DNA from: Rhodoferax mekongensis
Lineage (GTDB): Bacteria > Pseudomonadota > Gammaproteobacteria > Burkholderiales > Burkholderiaceae_C
Reading direction: 5' to 3'
NCBI RefSeq assembly: GCF_032191775.1
Contig: NZ_CP132507.1
Location: 2,753,001 to 2,817,000, forward strand
DNA length: 64,000 nt
The position numbers and the translations under genes were made by a program. Position 1 is the first letter of the stretch; the number at the start of each line of letters is the position of its first letter. The notes under the pieces were generated by a model. The model had not been told where the DNA came from. It searched no databases and saw nothing but the letters and a program-made list of their open reading frames with translations. Positions 44,465-53,625 of the stretch are shown here, in pieces.

Positions 44465-45622
44465 ATGCAACATCGCCCTCTATTGGCTTCTGCTTTGATC
44501 ACGATGGCTTTGTGGACCGGCGGCCAGGTCCACGCTCAGGTAGTGGAGCCCAAGGCTGTCGTCCAGCACTACGCCAACATGGTGTATGCCAATTACAGCG
44601 ACGTGCTGACCAGCGCGCAGAACCTGCAGAAAGCCGTCAGGGCCTTCACGACGGCCCCCTCCTCTGCCGGTTTGCTCGAAGCGCAACAGGCTTGGTTGGC
44701 CGCAAGGGAGTTTTACGGACAAACCGAAGCGTTCCGTTTCTACAGCGGGCCCATCGATGACGACAAGGGCCCCGAAGGCCGGCTCAATGCCTGGCCCCTG
44801 GATGAGTCTTACATCGACACCGTAGCCGGCAAGCCAAAGGCTGGCATCGTGAACAACCCCAAAATCAAGATCACCAAAGCCAGCCTCGCCCACCTCAACG
44901 AACGCGGTGGCGAAGAAAACATTGCCACAGGTTGGCACGCCATCGAGTTCATGCTGTGGGGCCAGGACCAGAGCGACACCGCCCCCGGCAACCGTTCATT
45001 TGAAGACTTTGTGGATGGCAAAGCACCTAACGCCGACCGCCGCCGTGTCTTCCTGAACACAGCCACTGAACTGCTAGTGGATGATCTGAGTTACTTGGTG
45101 AAGTCGTGGCAACCGGGTGCCAAAAACTACCGTGCCAAGTTTGAGCAAGGCGGCTTCCAATCGGTGCGCAAAATGATTGTGGGCCTGGGCTCTCTCTCAC
45201 GTGGTGAGCTCGCAGGTGAGCGGATGGAAGTAGCCATGAACACACAGGACAAGGAAGACGAACACTCCTGCTTCTCTGACAACACCCACCGCGACATTGT
45301 GGCCAACGCACAAGGCATTGAAAACGTCTGGCAGGGCAGCTACAAACGCCTGGACGGCACCGTGCTCCGGGGCCCTTCGCTCAAAGACCTGGTAGCCGCC
45401 AAAAATGCGCCGGTCGCCGAACGCACCAGCCAGCAGATTGCCGCCAGCGTGGCCAGCGCCAGCGCCATCCAGGCGCCGTTTGACCGCGAAATCGTGGGTG
45501 ATAAAAACGCCCCAGGACGCCAGCGTGTGCAAAAAACCATCGACAGCCTGGTCCAACAGTCCAAAGACATCACTGAGGCTGCAGCCGCCATCGGTATCAC
45601 GAAACTGGCACAAACCAAATGA
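44465..45622 (+). CDS. Imelysin-family iron-regulated periplasmic protein (IrpA-like)
   Basis: The product is 385 aa with a signal peptide ending near QVHAQVV. The imelysin motif GxHxxE is intact (GWHAIEF, Gly156 to Glu161), followed by FMLWGQD. HSCFSDNTHRDIV is also typical of the IrpA/IcmP group. Family members are linked to iron uptake and are thought to bind metal, not to act as peptidases. ATG at 44465 chosen as start of the signal peptide. First gene of a tight four-gene operon behind a Fur box. Confidence 0.92.
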   Translation: MQHRPLLASALITMALWTGGQVHAQVVEPKAVVQHYANMVYANYSDVLTSAQNLQKAVRAFTTAPSSAGLLEAQQAWLAAREFYGQTEAFRFYSGPIDDDKGPEGRLNAWPLDESYIDTVAGKPKAGIVNNPKIKITKASLAHLNERGGEENIATGWHAIEFMLWGQDQSDTAPGNRSFEDFVDGKAPNADRRRVFLNTATELLVDDLSYLVKSWQPGAKNYRAKFEQGGFQSVRKMIVGLGSLSRGELAGERMEVAMNTQDKEDEHSCFSDNTHRDIVANAQGIENVWQGSYKRLDGTVLRGPSLKDLVAAKNAPVAERTSQQIAASVASASAIQAPFDREIVGDKNAPGRQRVQKTIDSLVQQSKDITEAAAAIGITKLAQTK

Positions 45623-47067
45623 AGCTGCGGCCACGACAAAAAGTCGGGCTGGTATTGTCCGCCGCCGGCACTTTGGCCGCCCTGACTTGGCCCCTGTGGG
45701 GCCATACCGACAGCGACACAGCAAAGTCTGTGCAGGGTGAGCTCACAGCAGGCCAGTCCACGGCCTTTGCCACCGGGCGCAATGCATTCTCCATGCCCTT
45801 CCCAAACCTGGATGATGAGGAGCGCGCCCGCTTTGCGGTGGGCAACTCCTTCTTCCGGCGCAACTGGGTGGAAGCGCCTGCATCCACCACAGCGCGAGAT
45901 GGTCTTGGCCCCCATTTCATTGCCCGCTCTTGTGGCGGCTGCCATGTACAAGACGGTCGCGGCGCCCCCCCTGACTTTCGCAAAGGCTTGAGAGAACAAC
46001 CCGTGGCTCTGCTGATACGACTCTCCATACCGGGAAAGGGTGCCCACGGTGGCGTGATGCCTGATCCAGTTTATGGCGACCAGCTCAACAACGCGGCCAT
46101 CCAGGGCGTGCAACCCGAAGGGCAGATTCAAATCCGATACCAAGCCTTGCACGGCCAATTTGCAGATGGCACGCCCTACACCCTGTACAAACCTCACTAC
46201 CAACTCACCCAGCTCGCCTATGGTCCCCTGGCCCCGGGGGCCATGCTGAGCCCGCGCATCGCGCCGCAACTGGCCGGCGTAGGTTTGTTGGAAGCCATAC
46301 CAGAAGCAGACATCGTGGCGAACGCTGCCGCACAAGCGGCCAGCTCCGGCCCCATCAAAGGACAAGTCAACCGCGTGTGGGATGACTTCGCCCAGGACAT
46401 GCGCCTGGGTCGCTTTGGCTGGAAGGCCAACCAAGCCAGTTTGGCCAGCCAGACGGCAGGGGCGTTTTTGGGCGACATCGGCATCACTTCCACCCAGCAT
46501 CCTGACGAAGCCTGCACCCCGACCCAGAAAGATTGCGTGGCGGCTCCCCGTGGCTCCCAAGGCAAAGCCCCGGAAATCGATGACCGCACCCTTTCGGATG
46601 TGATCTTTTATCAAGCGACGCTCGCGCCAGCGGCGCGCCGCAACGCCAGCGACGCCCTGGTGGCGCGCGGTCAGGCCTTGTTCACCCAGGCCCATTGCGC
46701 GGCCTGCCACACGCCGAGTTACACCACGGGCGCAGCGCCGTTCCCGCGCCTCTCCAGCCCCAAAGTACAAGGCGTGAGGATTTGGCCCTACACCGATTTG
46801 CTCTTGCATGACATGGGACCGGCGCTCGCTGATGGCCGCCCGGACTATGCAGCGAACGGAAGGCAATGGAAAACACCGCCACTCTGGGGCGTGGGCCTGA
46901 TCCATGACGTGAACGGCCACCGGCGTCTGCTGCACGACGGCCGCGCCAATGGCGTATTGGAAGCCATTTTGTGGCACGGCGGCGAAGCCCAGGGCGCCAA
47001 AGACCGTGTCCTCCAAATGACGGCGCAAGAGCGCAAGGCGCTGCTTGCTTTTGTGGATTCCCTGTGA
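45619..47067 (+). CDS. Di-haem oxidoreductase / DUF1111 protein
   Basis: The product is 482 aa. An N-terminal membrane anchor or signal (VGLVLSAAGTLAALTWPLWG) is followed by two CXXCH haem sites: CGGCH at residues 105-109 and CAACH at 360-364. The region around DPVYGDQLNNAAIQGV is typical of DUF1111 proteins, which resemble di-haem peroxidases. It probably works in the periplasm with the imelysins in iron redox handling (inferred). ATG overlaps the previous stop (ATGA). Confidence 0.9.
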   Translation: MKLRPRQKVGLVLSAAGTLAALTWPLWGHTDSDTAKSVQGELTAGQSTAFATGRNAFSMPFPNLDDEERARFAVGNSFFRRNWVEAPASTTARDGLGPHFIARSCGGCHVQDGRGAPPDFRKGLREQPVALLIRLSIPGKGAHGGVMPDPVYGDQLNNAAIQGVQPEGQIQIRYQALHGQFADGTPYTLYKPHYQLTQLAYGPLAPGAMLSPRIAPQLAGVGLLEAIPEADIVANAAAQAASSGPIKGQVNRVWDDFAQDMRLGRFGWKANQASLASQTAGAFLGDIGITSTQHPDEACTPTQKDCVAAPRGSQGKAPEIDDRTLSDVIFYQATLAPAARRNASDALVARGQALFTQAHCAACHTPSYTTGAAPFPRLSSPKVQGVRIWPYTDLLLHDMGPALADGRPDYAANGRQWKTPPLWGVGLIHDVNGHRRLLHDGRANGVLEAILWHGGEAQGAKDRVLQMTAQERKALLAFVDSL

Positions 47068-48131
47068 AACGAAGACAACTCTTGCGGTGCGTGTCCCTCG
47101 CAGCGCTTGCGCCTGTCGCCCCCTTGTGGGCGGCAAGCCCAGCCCGCACTGCAGCCAGCTGCGCCACCGTATCCAAACAGCAAGCACCCTACATCCGGGC
47201 GTCTGAGCTGGTACAAGCCCTCACGACGTACAGCATGCTGCCGGCGGCCCAAGCCTTTGCAGCCCACAGCCAGACCTTGATGGGGGCCATCCACACCCGC
47301 CCCTGGACAGACTGCCGCGCCCTATGGACGCAAAGCATGCTGGCTTGGGAGACCTTGGCCGCTGTGCCGGTTTCGGCACTGGTAGAACGGCGTTCGGTGC
47401 GCACGGTCGACTTCTGGCCGACCCGGCCGGCACAAATCCAGGCGTTGCTGGACGCAGGGCCGGAGCGCCTGGCGAGTCCGCAAACCCAACAAACCATTGG
47501 GGCCAGCGCCAAAGGTTTGCCGGCCCTGGAGTGGCTGCTGTTTCGCAAGGACGCCGACGCCTCTTCCGCCGCACTTGCCGGGCTGCTGGCGGAGCAGGTG
47601 CTGCAAGAGGCCCGCATTCTGGAAGCAGCTTACAACAGCTTGCAGCTCACCCTGTGGGACGAGGCCGACGCGTGGGCCGCCTACGGCGAATGGTTCAGTC
47701 AAGCAGTGGGCAGCCTGGACCAGCTGCGCCTGAAAAAGCTCAAGCCCAACACCCGCGGCAAAGACAGCGCCATCTGGGTACGGGGCGTCAGCGGGCAAAC
47801 CCGCGCGGCATGGAAGGCCCACGCCCAGGGGCTGTGTGACTTTTTTGTTGGCCCACGCGCTTCGGCACCCGTACCTGCGTGCGAGGCGTCACTCCCGGTA
47901 GCGGGCAGCCTGCACAGTCTGCTGCTGGGCAGGCGCTACCCCCAGGAGGCAGCCCGGCTGCAAGTCCTTGCCGGCGCGATGCTGCATTCTGTGGGGCGCG
48001 CCCAGCCTGAGCAAGCCGCCAGCCTGCGGTCAGCCCAACAAGCGGTGGCGAACTTGCACCGATTTGTGAGCGATGCGGGAAGCGAACTGTTCGATTTCTC
48101 GCAAGGCTTCACCGATGCCGATGGCGACTGA
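47064..48131 (+). CDS. Second imelysin-family protein, motif His replaced
   Basis: The product is 355 aa from a GTG at 47064 that overlaps the DUF1111 stop (GTGA). The start VKRRQLLRCVSLAALAPVAP is a signal peptide. In place of GxHxxE the sequence is GLPALE (residues 151-156), followed by WLLF, so the histidine is proline. The family assignment also rests on the operon and helical layout. It may be a structural partner of the first imelysin. Confidence 0.85.
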   Translation: MKRRQLLRCVSLAALAPVAPLWAASPARTAASCATVSKQQAPYIRASELVQALTTYSMLPAAQAFAAHSQTLMGAIHTRPWTDCRALWTQSMLAWETLAAVPVSALVERRSVRTVDFWPTRPAQIQALLDAGPERLASPQTQQTIGASAKGLPALEWLLFRKDADASSAALAGLLAEQVLQEARILEAAYNSLQLTLWDEADAWAAYGEWFSQAVGSLDQLRLKKLKPNTRGKDSAIWVRGVSGQTRAAWKAHAQGLCDFFVGPRASAPVPACEASLPVAGSLHSLLLGRRYPQEAARLQVLAGAMLHSVGRAQPEQAASLRSAQQAVANLHRFVSDAGSELFDFSQGFTDADGD

Positions 48132-49308
48132 ATCGCGCCATTCATCACCCGGTTCGGCACAAAACGGTCTGAACCCACGCGGACAAGGACGGCGCAGCAC
48201 CCTGCACACCCTGCTGGCCGGGGCCGGCTGGTGCCTTGGGGCGACAACGGGTGGCGCTGCGTCTTCCGTCACACCCGCTGTTGCGCAGCAGCTCAAGGTG
48301 CTGACCGCGTGGGAGCAGGGTGAGACGGCCTACGCCGGCGTCTGGACACCCGGCGTGGCGCCACGCGGCATCGCCCTGCCAGCTCGCGCGCATGAGCTAC
48401 TGCCGATTCCCACCTCGGCCCAACTGCCCGGAGCCCAAGCATTGGTGCTGGCCCGGCGTCCCGGCGAGTACCTGATGCGCATGGATCTGACCTCCAGTCG
48501 CGCCTTGCACTGGCATGACATGGAAGAGGACCGTTATCTGGCGGGCCACGCCTGTGCCAGTGCGGACAGGGCCCGCTTTTTCACCACCGAGACCGATGGT
48601 GAGACCGGCGCTGGCCTGATCGTGGAGCGCGACTGGCGCAGCCTGGAAAAAGTGCGCGAGTTTGCCAGCCACGGCATTGGCCCACATGCGCTGTGCACCC
48701 TGGCGAGTGGCGATCTGCTGGTCGCCAACGGCGGCATCCTCAATCTGCCGGAATCGGGTCGGCGCAAACTGAATCTAGGTCGTATGGCGCCCAACCTGTG
48801 CGTACTGGATGCGGCGAGTGGAGCCGTGCGGAAGCTGCACACGCTGGACGATCCATATTTGAGCCTGCGGCATCTGGCGGTCGCACCGGATGGCACCGTC
48901 GCCATTGCCATGCAAGCCGAGCACGCGAACATGCAAGACCGGGCCCACGCCCCGGCACTCGCCCTGTTGCGAGACGGCGTGTTGCGCACCGTGGCCTGGG
49001 ACAACGGCCAAGCTCCACCCAATTGGGATGGCTACGCCGGCGATGTGTGCTGTGCGCAGGGTCGCTTCTGGATCAGCGCACCGCGCGCGGGGTGGCTCGC
49101 GTCATGGTCGTTGCGCGGGGACGCGCTGCGTGTCGTGCCACTGCGCGGTGTGGGTGCACTCGCTGCCATGGGTGCTCAATTGATTGCGGGCGGTGAAACA
49201 GATGCGCTGCTGGTGGCTCCTGACTCCACCACATCGACCCACTACCACCTGCCCGCCGCGTGGGACAACCATGCTGCAGTCATTGGCAGCCTCAGCCCGC
49301 GGACCTGA
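48121..49308 (+). CDS. DUF1513 protein
   Basis: The product is 395 aa. An N-terminal Tat-like or twin-Arg leader (RRSTLHTLLAGAGWCLG) precedes a beta-propeller-like domain: HDMEEDRYLAGHACASADR, FASHGIGPHALCTLASGDLL, LSLRHLAVAPDG and AYAGDVCCAQGRFWISA. These fit DUF1513, usually the last gene of imelysin operons. The ATG at 48121 overlaps the upstream stop by 11 bases; an ATG at 48115 is equally possible. Confidence 0.85.
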   Translation: MATESRHSSPGSAQNGLNPRGQGRRSTLHTLLAGAGWCLGATTGGAASSVTPAVAQQLKVLTAWEQGETAYAGVWTPGVAPRGIALPARAHELLPIPTSAQLPGAQALVLARRPGEYLMRMDLTSSRALHWHDMEEDRYLAGHACASADRARFFTTETDGETGAGLIVERDWRSLEKVREFASHGIGPHALCTLASGDLLVANGGILNLPESGRRKLNLGRMAPNLCVLDAASGAVRKLHTLDDPYLSLRHLAVAPDGTVAIAMQAEHANMQDRAHAPALALLRDGVLRTVAWDNGQAPPNWDGYAGDVCCAQGRFWISAPRAGWLASWSLRGDALRVVPLRGVGALAAMGAQLIAGGETDALLVAPDSTTSTHYHLPAAWDNHAAVIGSLSPRT

Positions 49309-49320
49309 GGCGCCAAGAAC

Positions 49321-50100
49321 TCAAGCGGCAACCGGGTCCAGGCTCTCCAACATGGCCCGACCCACCGCCTGGAAATCAGGATTCGGTGACAGCAGCAGTT
49401 TTTCGCCCGCCAAGCGCTTGTAGCCCACCGTGGCCGTGAGCGGCACTTTATGGAGCCACACCAGCGCTTCGGCCAGGCGCCCACGCTCGGCCAGCATGCT
49501 GGCGTAGTTGAACTGGCCCCGGAAGTCACCGCCCATGGCACCCTTCTCAAACCAGGAAAACGCTTGCTCCGCATCCCGTCGCACTACGCGGCCATCCTCA
49601 TAAAAGTGACCAATCTTGGTCATGGACTTGGCGTGCCCCATGCGTGCCGCGCGGCGGTACCACTCCAATGCGGCTGTCTGGTCTTTACGCACGCCCTGAC
49701 CGGCAGCCAGCAGGTTCGCGTAGTTGTACATGCCCACGTCCAGCCCCAGATGCGCGGCTTGGCGGTACCAGTTGGCTGCGGCAAAGGTGTCGGGCTCGGC
49801 GCCCCAGCCATTCTCAAAACAGCGGCCGGCCATGTTCATGCCAATCACGTGTCCCTGGGTGCCAGCTTTCAGGAACCAGCTCAAGGCCTGTTGCGGATTG
49901 CGGGTCAGTCCGTGCCCATCCAGGAACCACTGCCCCAGCACCGCTTGCGCATCACCATGGCCGAGGCGCGCAGCCGCCAACATCCAGGCTGCTGAAGTGG
50001 AGGCATCCCCTTCAATGACGGAACGCCACTCTTCAGGGGACATGGCGGCGATTGTGGATAGGCTTTCAGGGAGCGCAGGAAGGATTTGGTGTATCGGCAT
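49321..50100 (-). CDS. Sel1-repeat (TPR-like) protein
   Basis: The product is 259 aa with no signal peptide. At least four Sel1 repeats are visible, e.g. AQAVLGQWFLDGHGLTRNPQ, GMNMAGRCFENGWG, GMYNYANLLAAGQGVRKDQ and SMTKIGHFYEDGRVVRRDAE. Such solenoids mediate protein contacts. The ATG at 50100 is ten bases from Fur box 3, so it is likely iron-repressed. It is convergent with the DUF1513 gene. Partner unknown. Confidence 0.88.
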   Translation of the reverse strand: MPIHQILPALPESLSTIAAMSPEEWRSVIEGDASTSAAWMLAAARLGHGDAQAVLGQWFLDGHGLTRNPQQALSWFLKAGTQGHVIGMNMAGRCFENGWGAEPDTFAAANWYRQAAHLGLDVGMYNYANLLAAGQGVRKDQTAALEWYRRAARMGHAKSMTKIGHFYEDGRVVRRDAEQAFSWFEKGAMGGDFRGQFNYASMLAERGRLAEALVWLHKVPLTATVGYKRLAGEKLLLSPNPDFQAVGRAMLESLDPVAA

Positions 50101-50109
50101 GTTTTTTTA

Positions 50110-50128
50110 AATGCGAATTATTCGCAAT
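50110..50128. promoter_or_regulatory. Fur box 3 (Sel1 gene)
   Basis: AATGCGAATTATTCGCAAT is almost a perfect palindrome. It lies immediately upstream of the Sel1 protein start codon. Confidence 0.8.
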
Positions 50129-50226
50129 GTTAGCAAATCCACCACCACAGAATGTCTGCCTTGGGAATCCAGTGAAATAAGTGCGTCGCTTCACAAAAAA
50201 ATATACGTTCCTTTACAATAAATGCA

Positions 50227-50245
50227 AATGCGACAAATTCCCATT
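50227..50245. promoter_or_regulatory. Fur box 4 (bfd-receptor operon)
   Basis: AATGCGACAAATTCCCATT agrees with AATGCGAATNATTCGCATT at 16 of 18 defined positions. It lies 42 bp upstream of bfd. Confidence 0.7.
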
Positions 50246-50287
50246 TAGAATATCGTTACTGATTTACGCTTCACTGCGCCCACCACA

Positions 50288-50503
50288 ATGATCGTTTGCG
50301 TCTGCCATCGCGTCTCTGACAAGGAAATTCACCAACACGCCAGTGAAGGGAAGAGCTTTGAAGATATCCAGATAGATCTGGGCGTTGCTACCCAGTGTGG
50401 TCGTTGCGAAGACTGCGCGCGTGACGTGGTAGACCAATGCCACGCCAATGCGGCCCTGGTTCACGGCGCATGGAAGACCATGATGGTGACGCGTCACCTG
50501 TAA
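50288..50503 (+). CDS. bfd: Bacterioferritin-associated ferredoxin
   Basis: The product is 71 aa. Four cysteines bind a [2Fe-2S] cluster in the BFD-fold pattern: MIVCVCHRVSDKEI and TQCGRCEDCARD. Bfd delivers electrons to bacterioferritin to release stored iron under starvation; a Fur box upstream fits that role. It is followed by the receptor gene after a hairpin. Confidence 0.95.
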   Translation: MIVCVCHRVSDKEIHQHASEGKSFEDIQIDLGVATQCGRCEDCARDVVDQCHANAALVHGAWKTMMVTRHL

Positions 50504-50516
50504 CTTTTTTTCAGCA

Positions 50517-50541
50517 TAAACAAGAATGCTTCTTGTTTATT
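50517..50541. promoter_or_regulatory. 11-bp perfect inverted repeat upstream of the receptor gene
   Basis: ATAAACAAGAA and TTCTTGTTTAT pair perfectly around TGC. No T-tract follows, so it is either an operator or an mRNA hairpin that may set bfd against receptor expression. Confidence 0.55.
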
Positions 50542-50628
50542 AAGTCATTTCAGCAAGCCACGCCAGAGCCACATCAGAACGCTCCGGGCATAGCCAGCAA
50601 ATTCTTTCAATCGAACGTTTTGAGCGCT

Positions 50629-52869
50629 ATGCCCACATCCAAACCACTTCTTGTTGCCGCCCTACCGCCAGTCACTACTTCCACTCTTCTGCCCTTGGGC
50701 GCCATGTTGCTGGCCAGCTCATTTTCTGCAAATGCCCAAGATAACGCCGGTGGACCAGTCAAATCCCTGAAGCAAATCACCATCACCGAACAGGTCGAAG
50801 AAGAACAAGGCAAGGACTCGGTACGCGCCACCACCACCAGCATAGGCAAAGGCAAGCAAGATCTGAGAGATGTGCCCCAGTCCATTACGGTGGTTACCGA
50901 AAAGTTGGTGGACGACCGGAATCTGGACACACTGAAAGAAGTGCTGCACAACACTGCAGGTGTGACCTTCTTGGCCGCAGAAGGTGGTGAGGAAGACATT
51001 CGGCTACGCGGTTTTTCCTTGGCGCAAACGGGCGACATCTATGTAGACGGCATGCGTGACCCGGCGTTTTACGACCGCGACACATTCAATAGCGACAAGA
51101 TTGAACTGCTGCGCGGTTCTGCGTCCATGCTTTTTGGTCGGGGCTCCACAGGTGGTGCAGTCAACCAAGCCAGCAAACAAGGTCGGTCTATTGATGACAA
51201 CGAAGTAACTACGACCATCGGCAGCTACAACTACCGCCGGGTCACAGGGGACTTCAATATCAAGACAGGAGAGGACTCCGGTCTGCGCATCAATGCCATG
51301 GTGACCAAGGCCGACAACAACGGCGCAGGCAGCAGCATCGACAAGCGTGGGATTGCGGCCAACTACCGCTGGGGCATTGGCACCAAGGACGAGTTCTCTT
51401 TAGGACTCTATTCGTTGCGCAACGACAATGGCATCAACTACGGTGTACGCTGGATCAAACCGACCTCCAGTGCTGCGACATCAACGAGTGGACTGAATGA
51501 GGCCATTTCTCCGCAAACTTATTACGGAATGGCCAGTGACTACAACAAGGGTAGTGCCGACTACCTGACTGCCAGCCATATTCACCGTTTTGATGACGAT
51601 AGCGAACTGAAAACATCCGTCCGACGAGGTGTGTACACCAGGGACATGCGAGCCACACTGTGGAATTACGCCACGGGCACCGGCATCAACAACTTCTCAG
51701 ACGCCACCGTTTTGACAAGAGGTGCCCAGAACAAAATCCAGGACCTCAATTCTGTCTATCTGCAAAGCGACTACAGCACTAAATTCTCAGCTTTGGGTTT
51801 GAAGCACGAGGTATTTGCCGGAGTCGATCTGGCACAGGAAAACAAGAACGTGTTCCGCGTAACGGGCGGTTCAACACGCCCCTCCACCACGGTCGGCACA
51901 CCCAACGATGGTGCATCTGTGAATGAAGGTGCGCGTGTAGTGACCCGATCCAGCGCTTTTGAAGCGGACAACTTGGGCCTGTACGCAATGGACTTGGTTC
52001 AAGTAGCAGAACATTGGAAAGTCTTGGGCGGCTTGCGCTTTGATCGCATGCGCGGAAACTATAAGACTGAAGATGCCAACGGTAAAACCACGGCCGCCTA
52101 CGACCAGATGATTGCCAATTGGAGTCAGCGTGTCGGGGCCTTGTACCAACCCACAGAACTCAGTTCCTTCCATATCTCGTGGGGTACTTCGTTCAATACC
52201 TCGGCCGACACGTACTCGTACAGCGGTACCAGCTCGAACGCTCCACCAGAGCAAAGCCGAAATGTGGAAATCGGCGCCAAATTGGACTCTGCAGACAAGC
52301 GCTACACGACCCGCCTGGCCATATTCCAATCCGTTAAGTTCAATGAGCGAAATACGGATCCGGACAACGCAGCCGCGACTGCTGTGCTTTCCGGCCAACG
52401 GCATGCAACAGGACTGGAGATCGACGCGTCAGGCATGCTGACACCCAAGTGGGAAATCTACGGCTCGTACATGTGGATGCCCGATGCGATGGTAGACGCA
52501 GCAGCGCCCTGCCCCGCAACGGGAACCTGCACGCAGGCGACTGCAGGCGACCGAGTGGGAGATCGGCCTTCTCTGACCCCTATTCACAGCGGCACGGTGT
52601 GGACCACTTACCAGTTCACCCCCGAATTGCGCCTGGGAGCCGGCGTTAACTTTCGCAGCGAACAGTCTCCAAACCGCAATCCCGGATTTTTTGCGCCCGG
52701 CTACGCAACTCTGGATCTGATGGGTGAGTACAAATTCAATGAAAAAACGGTACTCAAGGTGAATGTGACCAACGCACTTGACAAGCTCTACGCGGATGGT
52801 CTTTACACCGCGTTTTACACGCCCGGCCCCGGACGTACCGTTCAAGCCACCCTGAATCTCAAGTTCTAA
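50629..52869 (+). CDS. TonB-dependent siderophore receptor (Fiu/catecholate type)
   Basis: The product is 746 aa. Signal peptide ends near FSANAQDN. A TonB-box-like segment (KSLKQITIT) is followed by the plug domain (LRDVPQSITVVTEKLVDDRN; IDVDGMRD-type loop as IYVDGMRDPAFYDRDTF) and a beta barrel ending in aromatic Phe (TVQATLNLKF). Catecholate receptors such as Fiu lie next to piuC as here, so catecholate siderophores or monomeric catechols are likely substrates. The ATG at 50629 opens the signal peptide. Confidence 0.92.
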   Translation: MPTSKPLLVAALPPVTTSTLLPLGAMLLASSFSANAQDNAGGPVKSLKQITITEQVEEEQGKDSVRATTTSIGKGKQDLRDVPQSITVVTEKLVDDRNLDTLKEVLHNTAGVTFLAAEGGEEDIRLRGFSLAQTGDIYVDGMRDPAFYDRDTFNSDKIELLRGSASMLFGRGSTGGAVNQASKQGRSIDDNEVTTTIGSYNYRRVTGDFNIKTGEDSGLRINAMVTKADNNGAGSSIDKRGIAANYRWGIGTKDEFSLGLYSLRNDNGINYGVRWIKPTSSAATSTSGLNEAISPQTYYGMASDYNKGSADYLTASHIHRFDDDSELKTSVRRGVYTRDMRATLWNYATGTGINNFSDATVLTRGAQNKIQDLNSVYLQSDYSTKFSALGLKHEVFAGVDLAQENKNVFRVTGGSTRPSTTVGTPNDGASVNEGARVVTRSSAFEADNLGLYAMDLVQVAEHWKVLGGLRFDRMRGNYKTEDANGKTTAAYDQMIANWSQRVGALYQPTELSSFHISWGTSFNTSADTYSYSGTSSNAPPEQSRNVEIGAKLDSADKRYTTRLAIFQSVKFNERNTDPDNAAATAVLSGQRHATGLEIDASGMLTPKWEIYGSYMWMPDAMVDAAAPCPATGTCTQATAGDRVGDRPSLTPIHSGTVWTTYQFTPELRLGAGVNFRSEQSPNRNPGFFAPGYATLDLMGEYKFNEKTVLKVNVTNALDKLYADGLYTAFYTPGPGRTVQATLNLKF

Positions 52870-52897
52870 ACCATCCACCTAGCAGCCAGCCACCGTC

Positions 52898-53581
52898 ATG
52901 CTTTTGCACCTGCCCGACCTGTTGACTTCGGATGAAGTCACCCACGCACAGCAACTCTTGAAAGATGCGCCGTGGGTGGACGGGCGCAAGGGCACGGGTG
53001 AGCTGGCCAAGCAGGTCAAGAACAACGAGCAACTCGACCATGACGGAGAGGTGGCACGCGCCATACGTGAGATGGTGATGCGCGGTCTGGACCGCAGCCC
53101 TACTTTCTTCTCGGCAGCCTTGCCGAAAAAAGTCTTTCCACCGCGGGTGAACCGCTATGGGGGTGACACCAACTACTACGGAAACCACATTGATGGCGCA
53201 GTGCGCTACATGCCGGGCAACGGGCAGCGCGTGCGCACCGATGTGTCTTGCACCGTATTCCTGAATGATCCGGCCGACTACGACGGAGGCGAGTTGACCA
53301 TTGCCGACACCTTTGGCGAGCAGACGGTCAAACTCCCAGCCGGCCACGCGGTGCTTTACCCAGGCACCAGCCTGCACCAGGTCAAACAGGTCACCCGCGG
53401 CTATCGCGTGGCCTGCTTTTTCTGGGTCGAGAGCCTGGTGCGCAGTGACGAGCAACGCCGCATGCTCTACGAGCTGGACATGAACCTGCTCGCCCTGCGT
53501 CGCCGCCATGGCGATTCGGAAGAGAGCACTGCACTCACCGGGGTGTACCACAACATGCTGCGCATGTGGGCGGACACTTGA
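52898..53581 (+). CDS. piuC: PKHD-type Fe(II)/2-oxoglutarate hydroxylase PiuC
   Basis: The product is 227 aa. Fe(II) ligands: His and Asp in [12 protein letters not shown] and distal His in [15 protein letters not shown], with the 2-oxoglutarate Arg two turns later. The start [14 protein letters not shown] is conserved in PiuC/YbiX. Members sit beside Fiu-type receptors, and their substrate is unknown. It begins 28 bp after the receptor gene. Confidence 0.93.
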   Translation: MLLHLPDLLTSDEVTHAQQLLKDAPWVDGRKGTGELAKQVKNNEQLDHDGEVARAIREMVMRGLDRSPTFFSAALPKKVFPPRVNRYGGDTNYYGNHIDGAVRYMPGNGQRVRTDVSCTVFLNDPADYDGGELTIADTFGEQTVKLPAGHAVLYPGTSLHQVKQVTRGYRVACFFWVESLVRSDEQRRMLYELDMNLLALRRRHGDSEESTALTGVYHNMLRMWADT

Positions 53582-53625
53582 AGTTGCGCTTAAACCCGTC
53601 ATTCCCCTTTTTCCCCACGACAACG

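Noticed and set aside
45340..47187. 615-codon minus-strand frame
   Set aside because: Antisense to the imelysin and di-haem genes.
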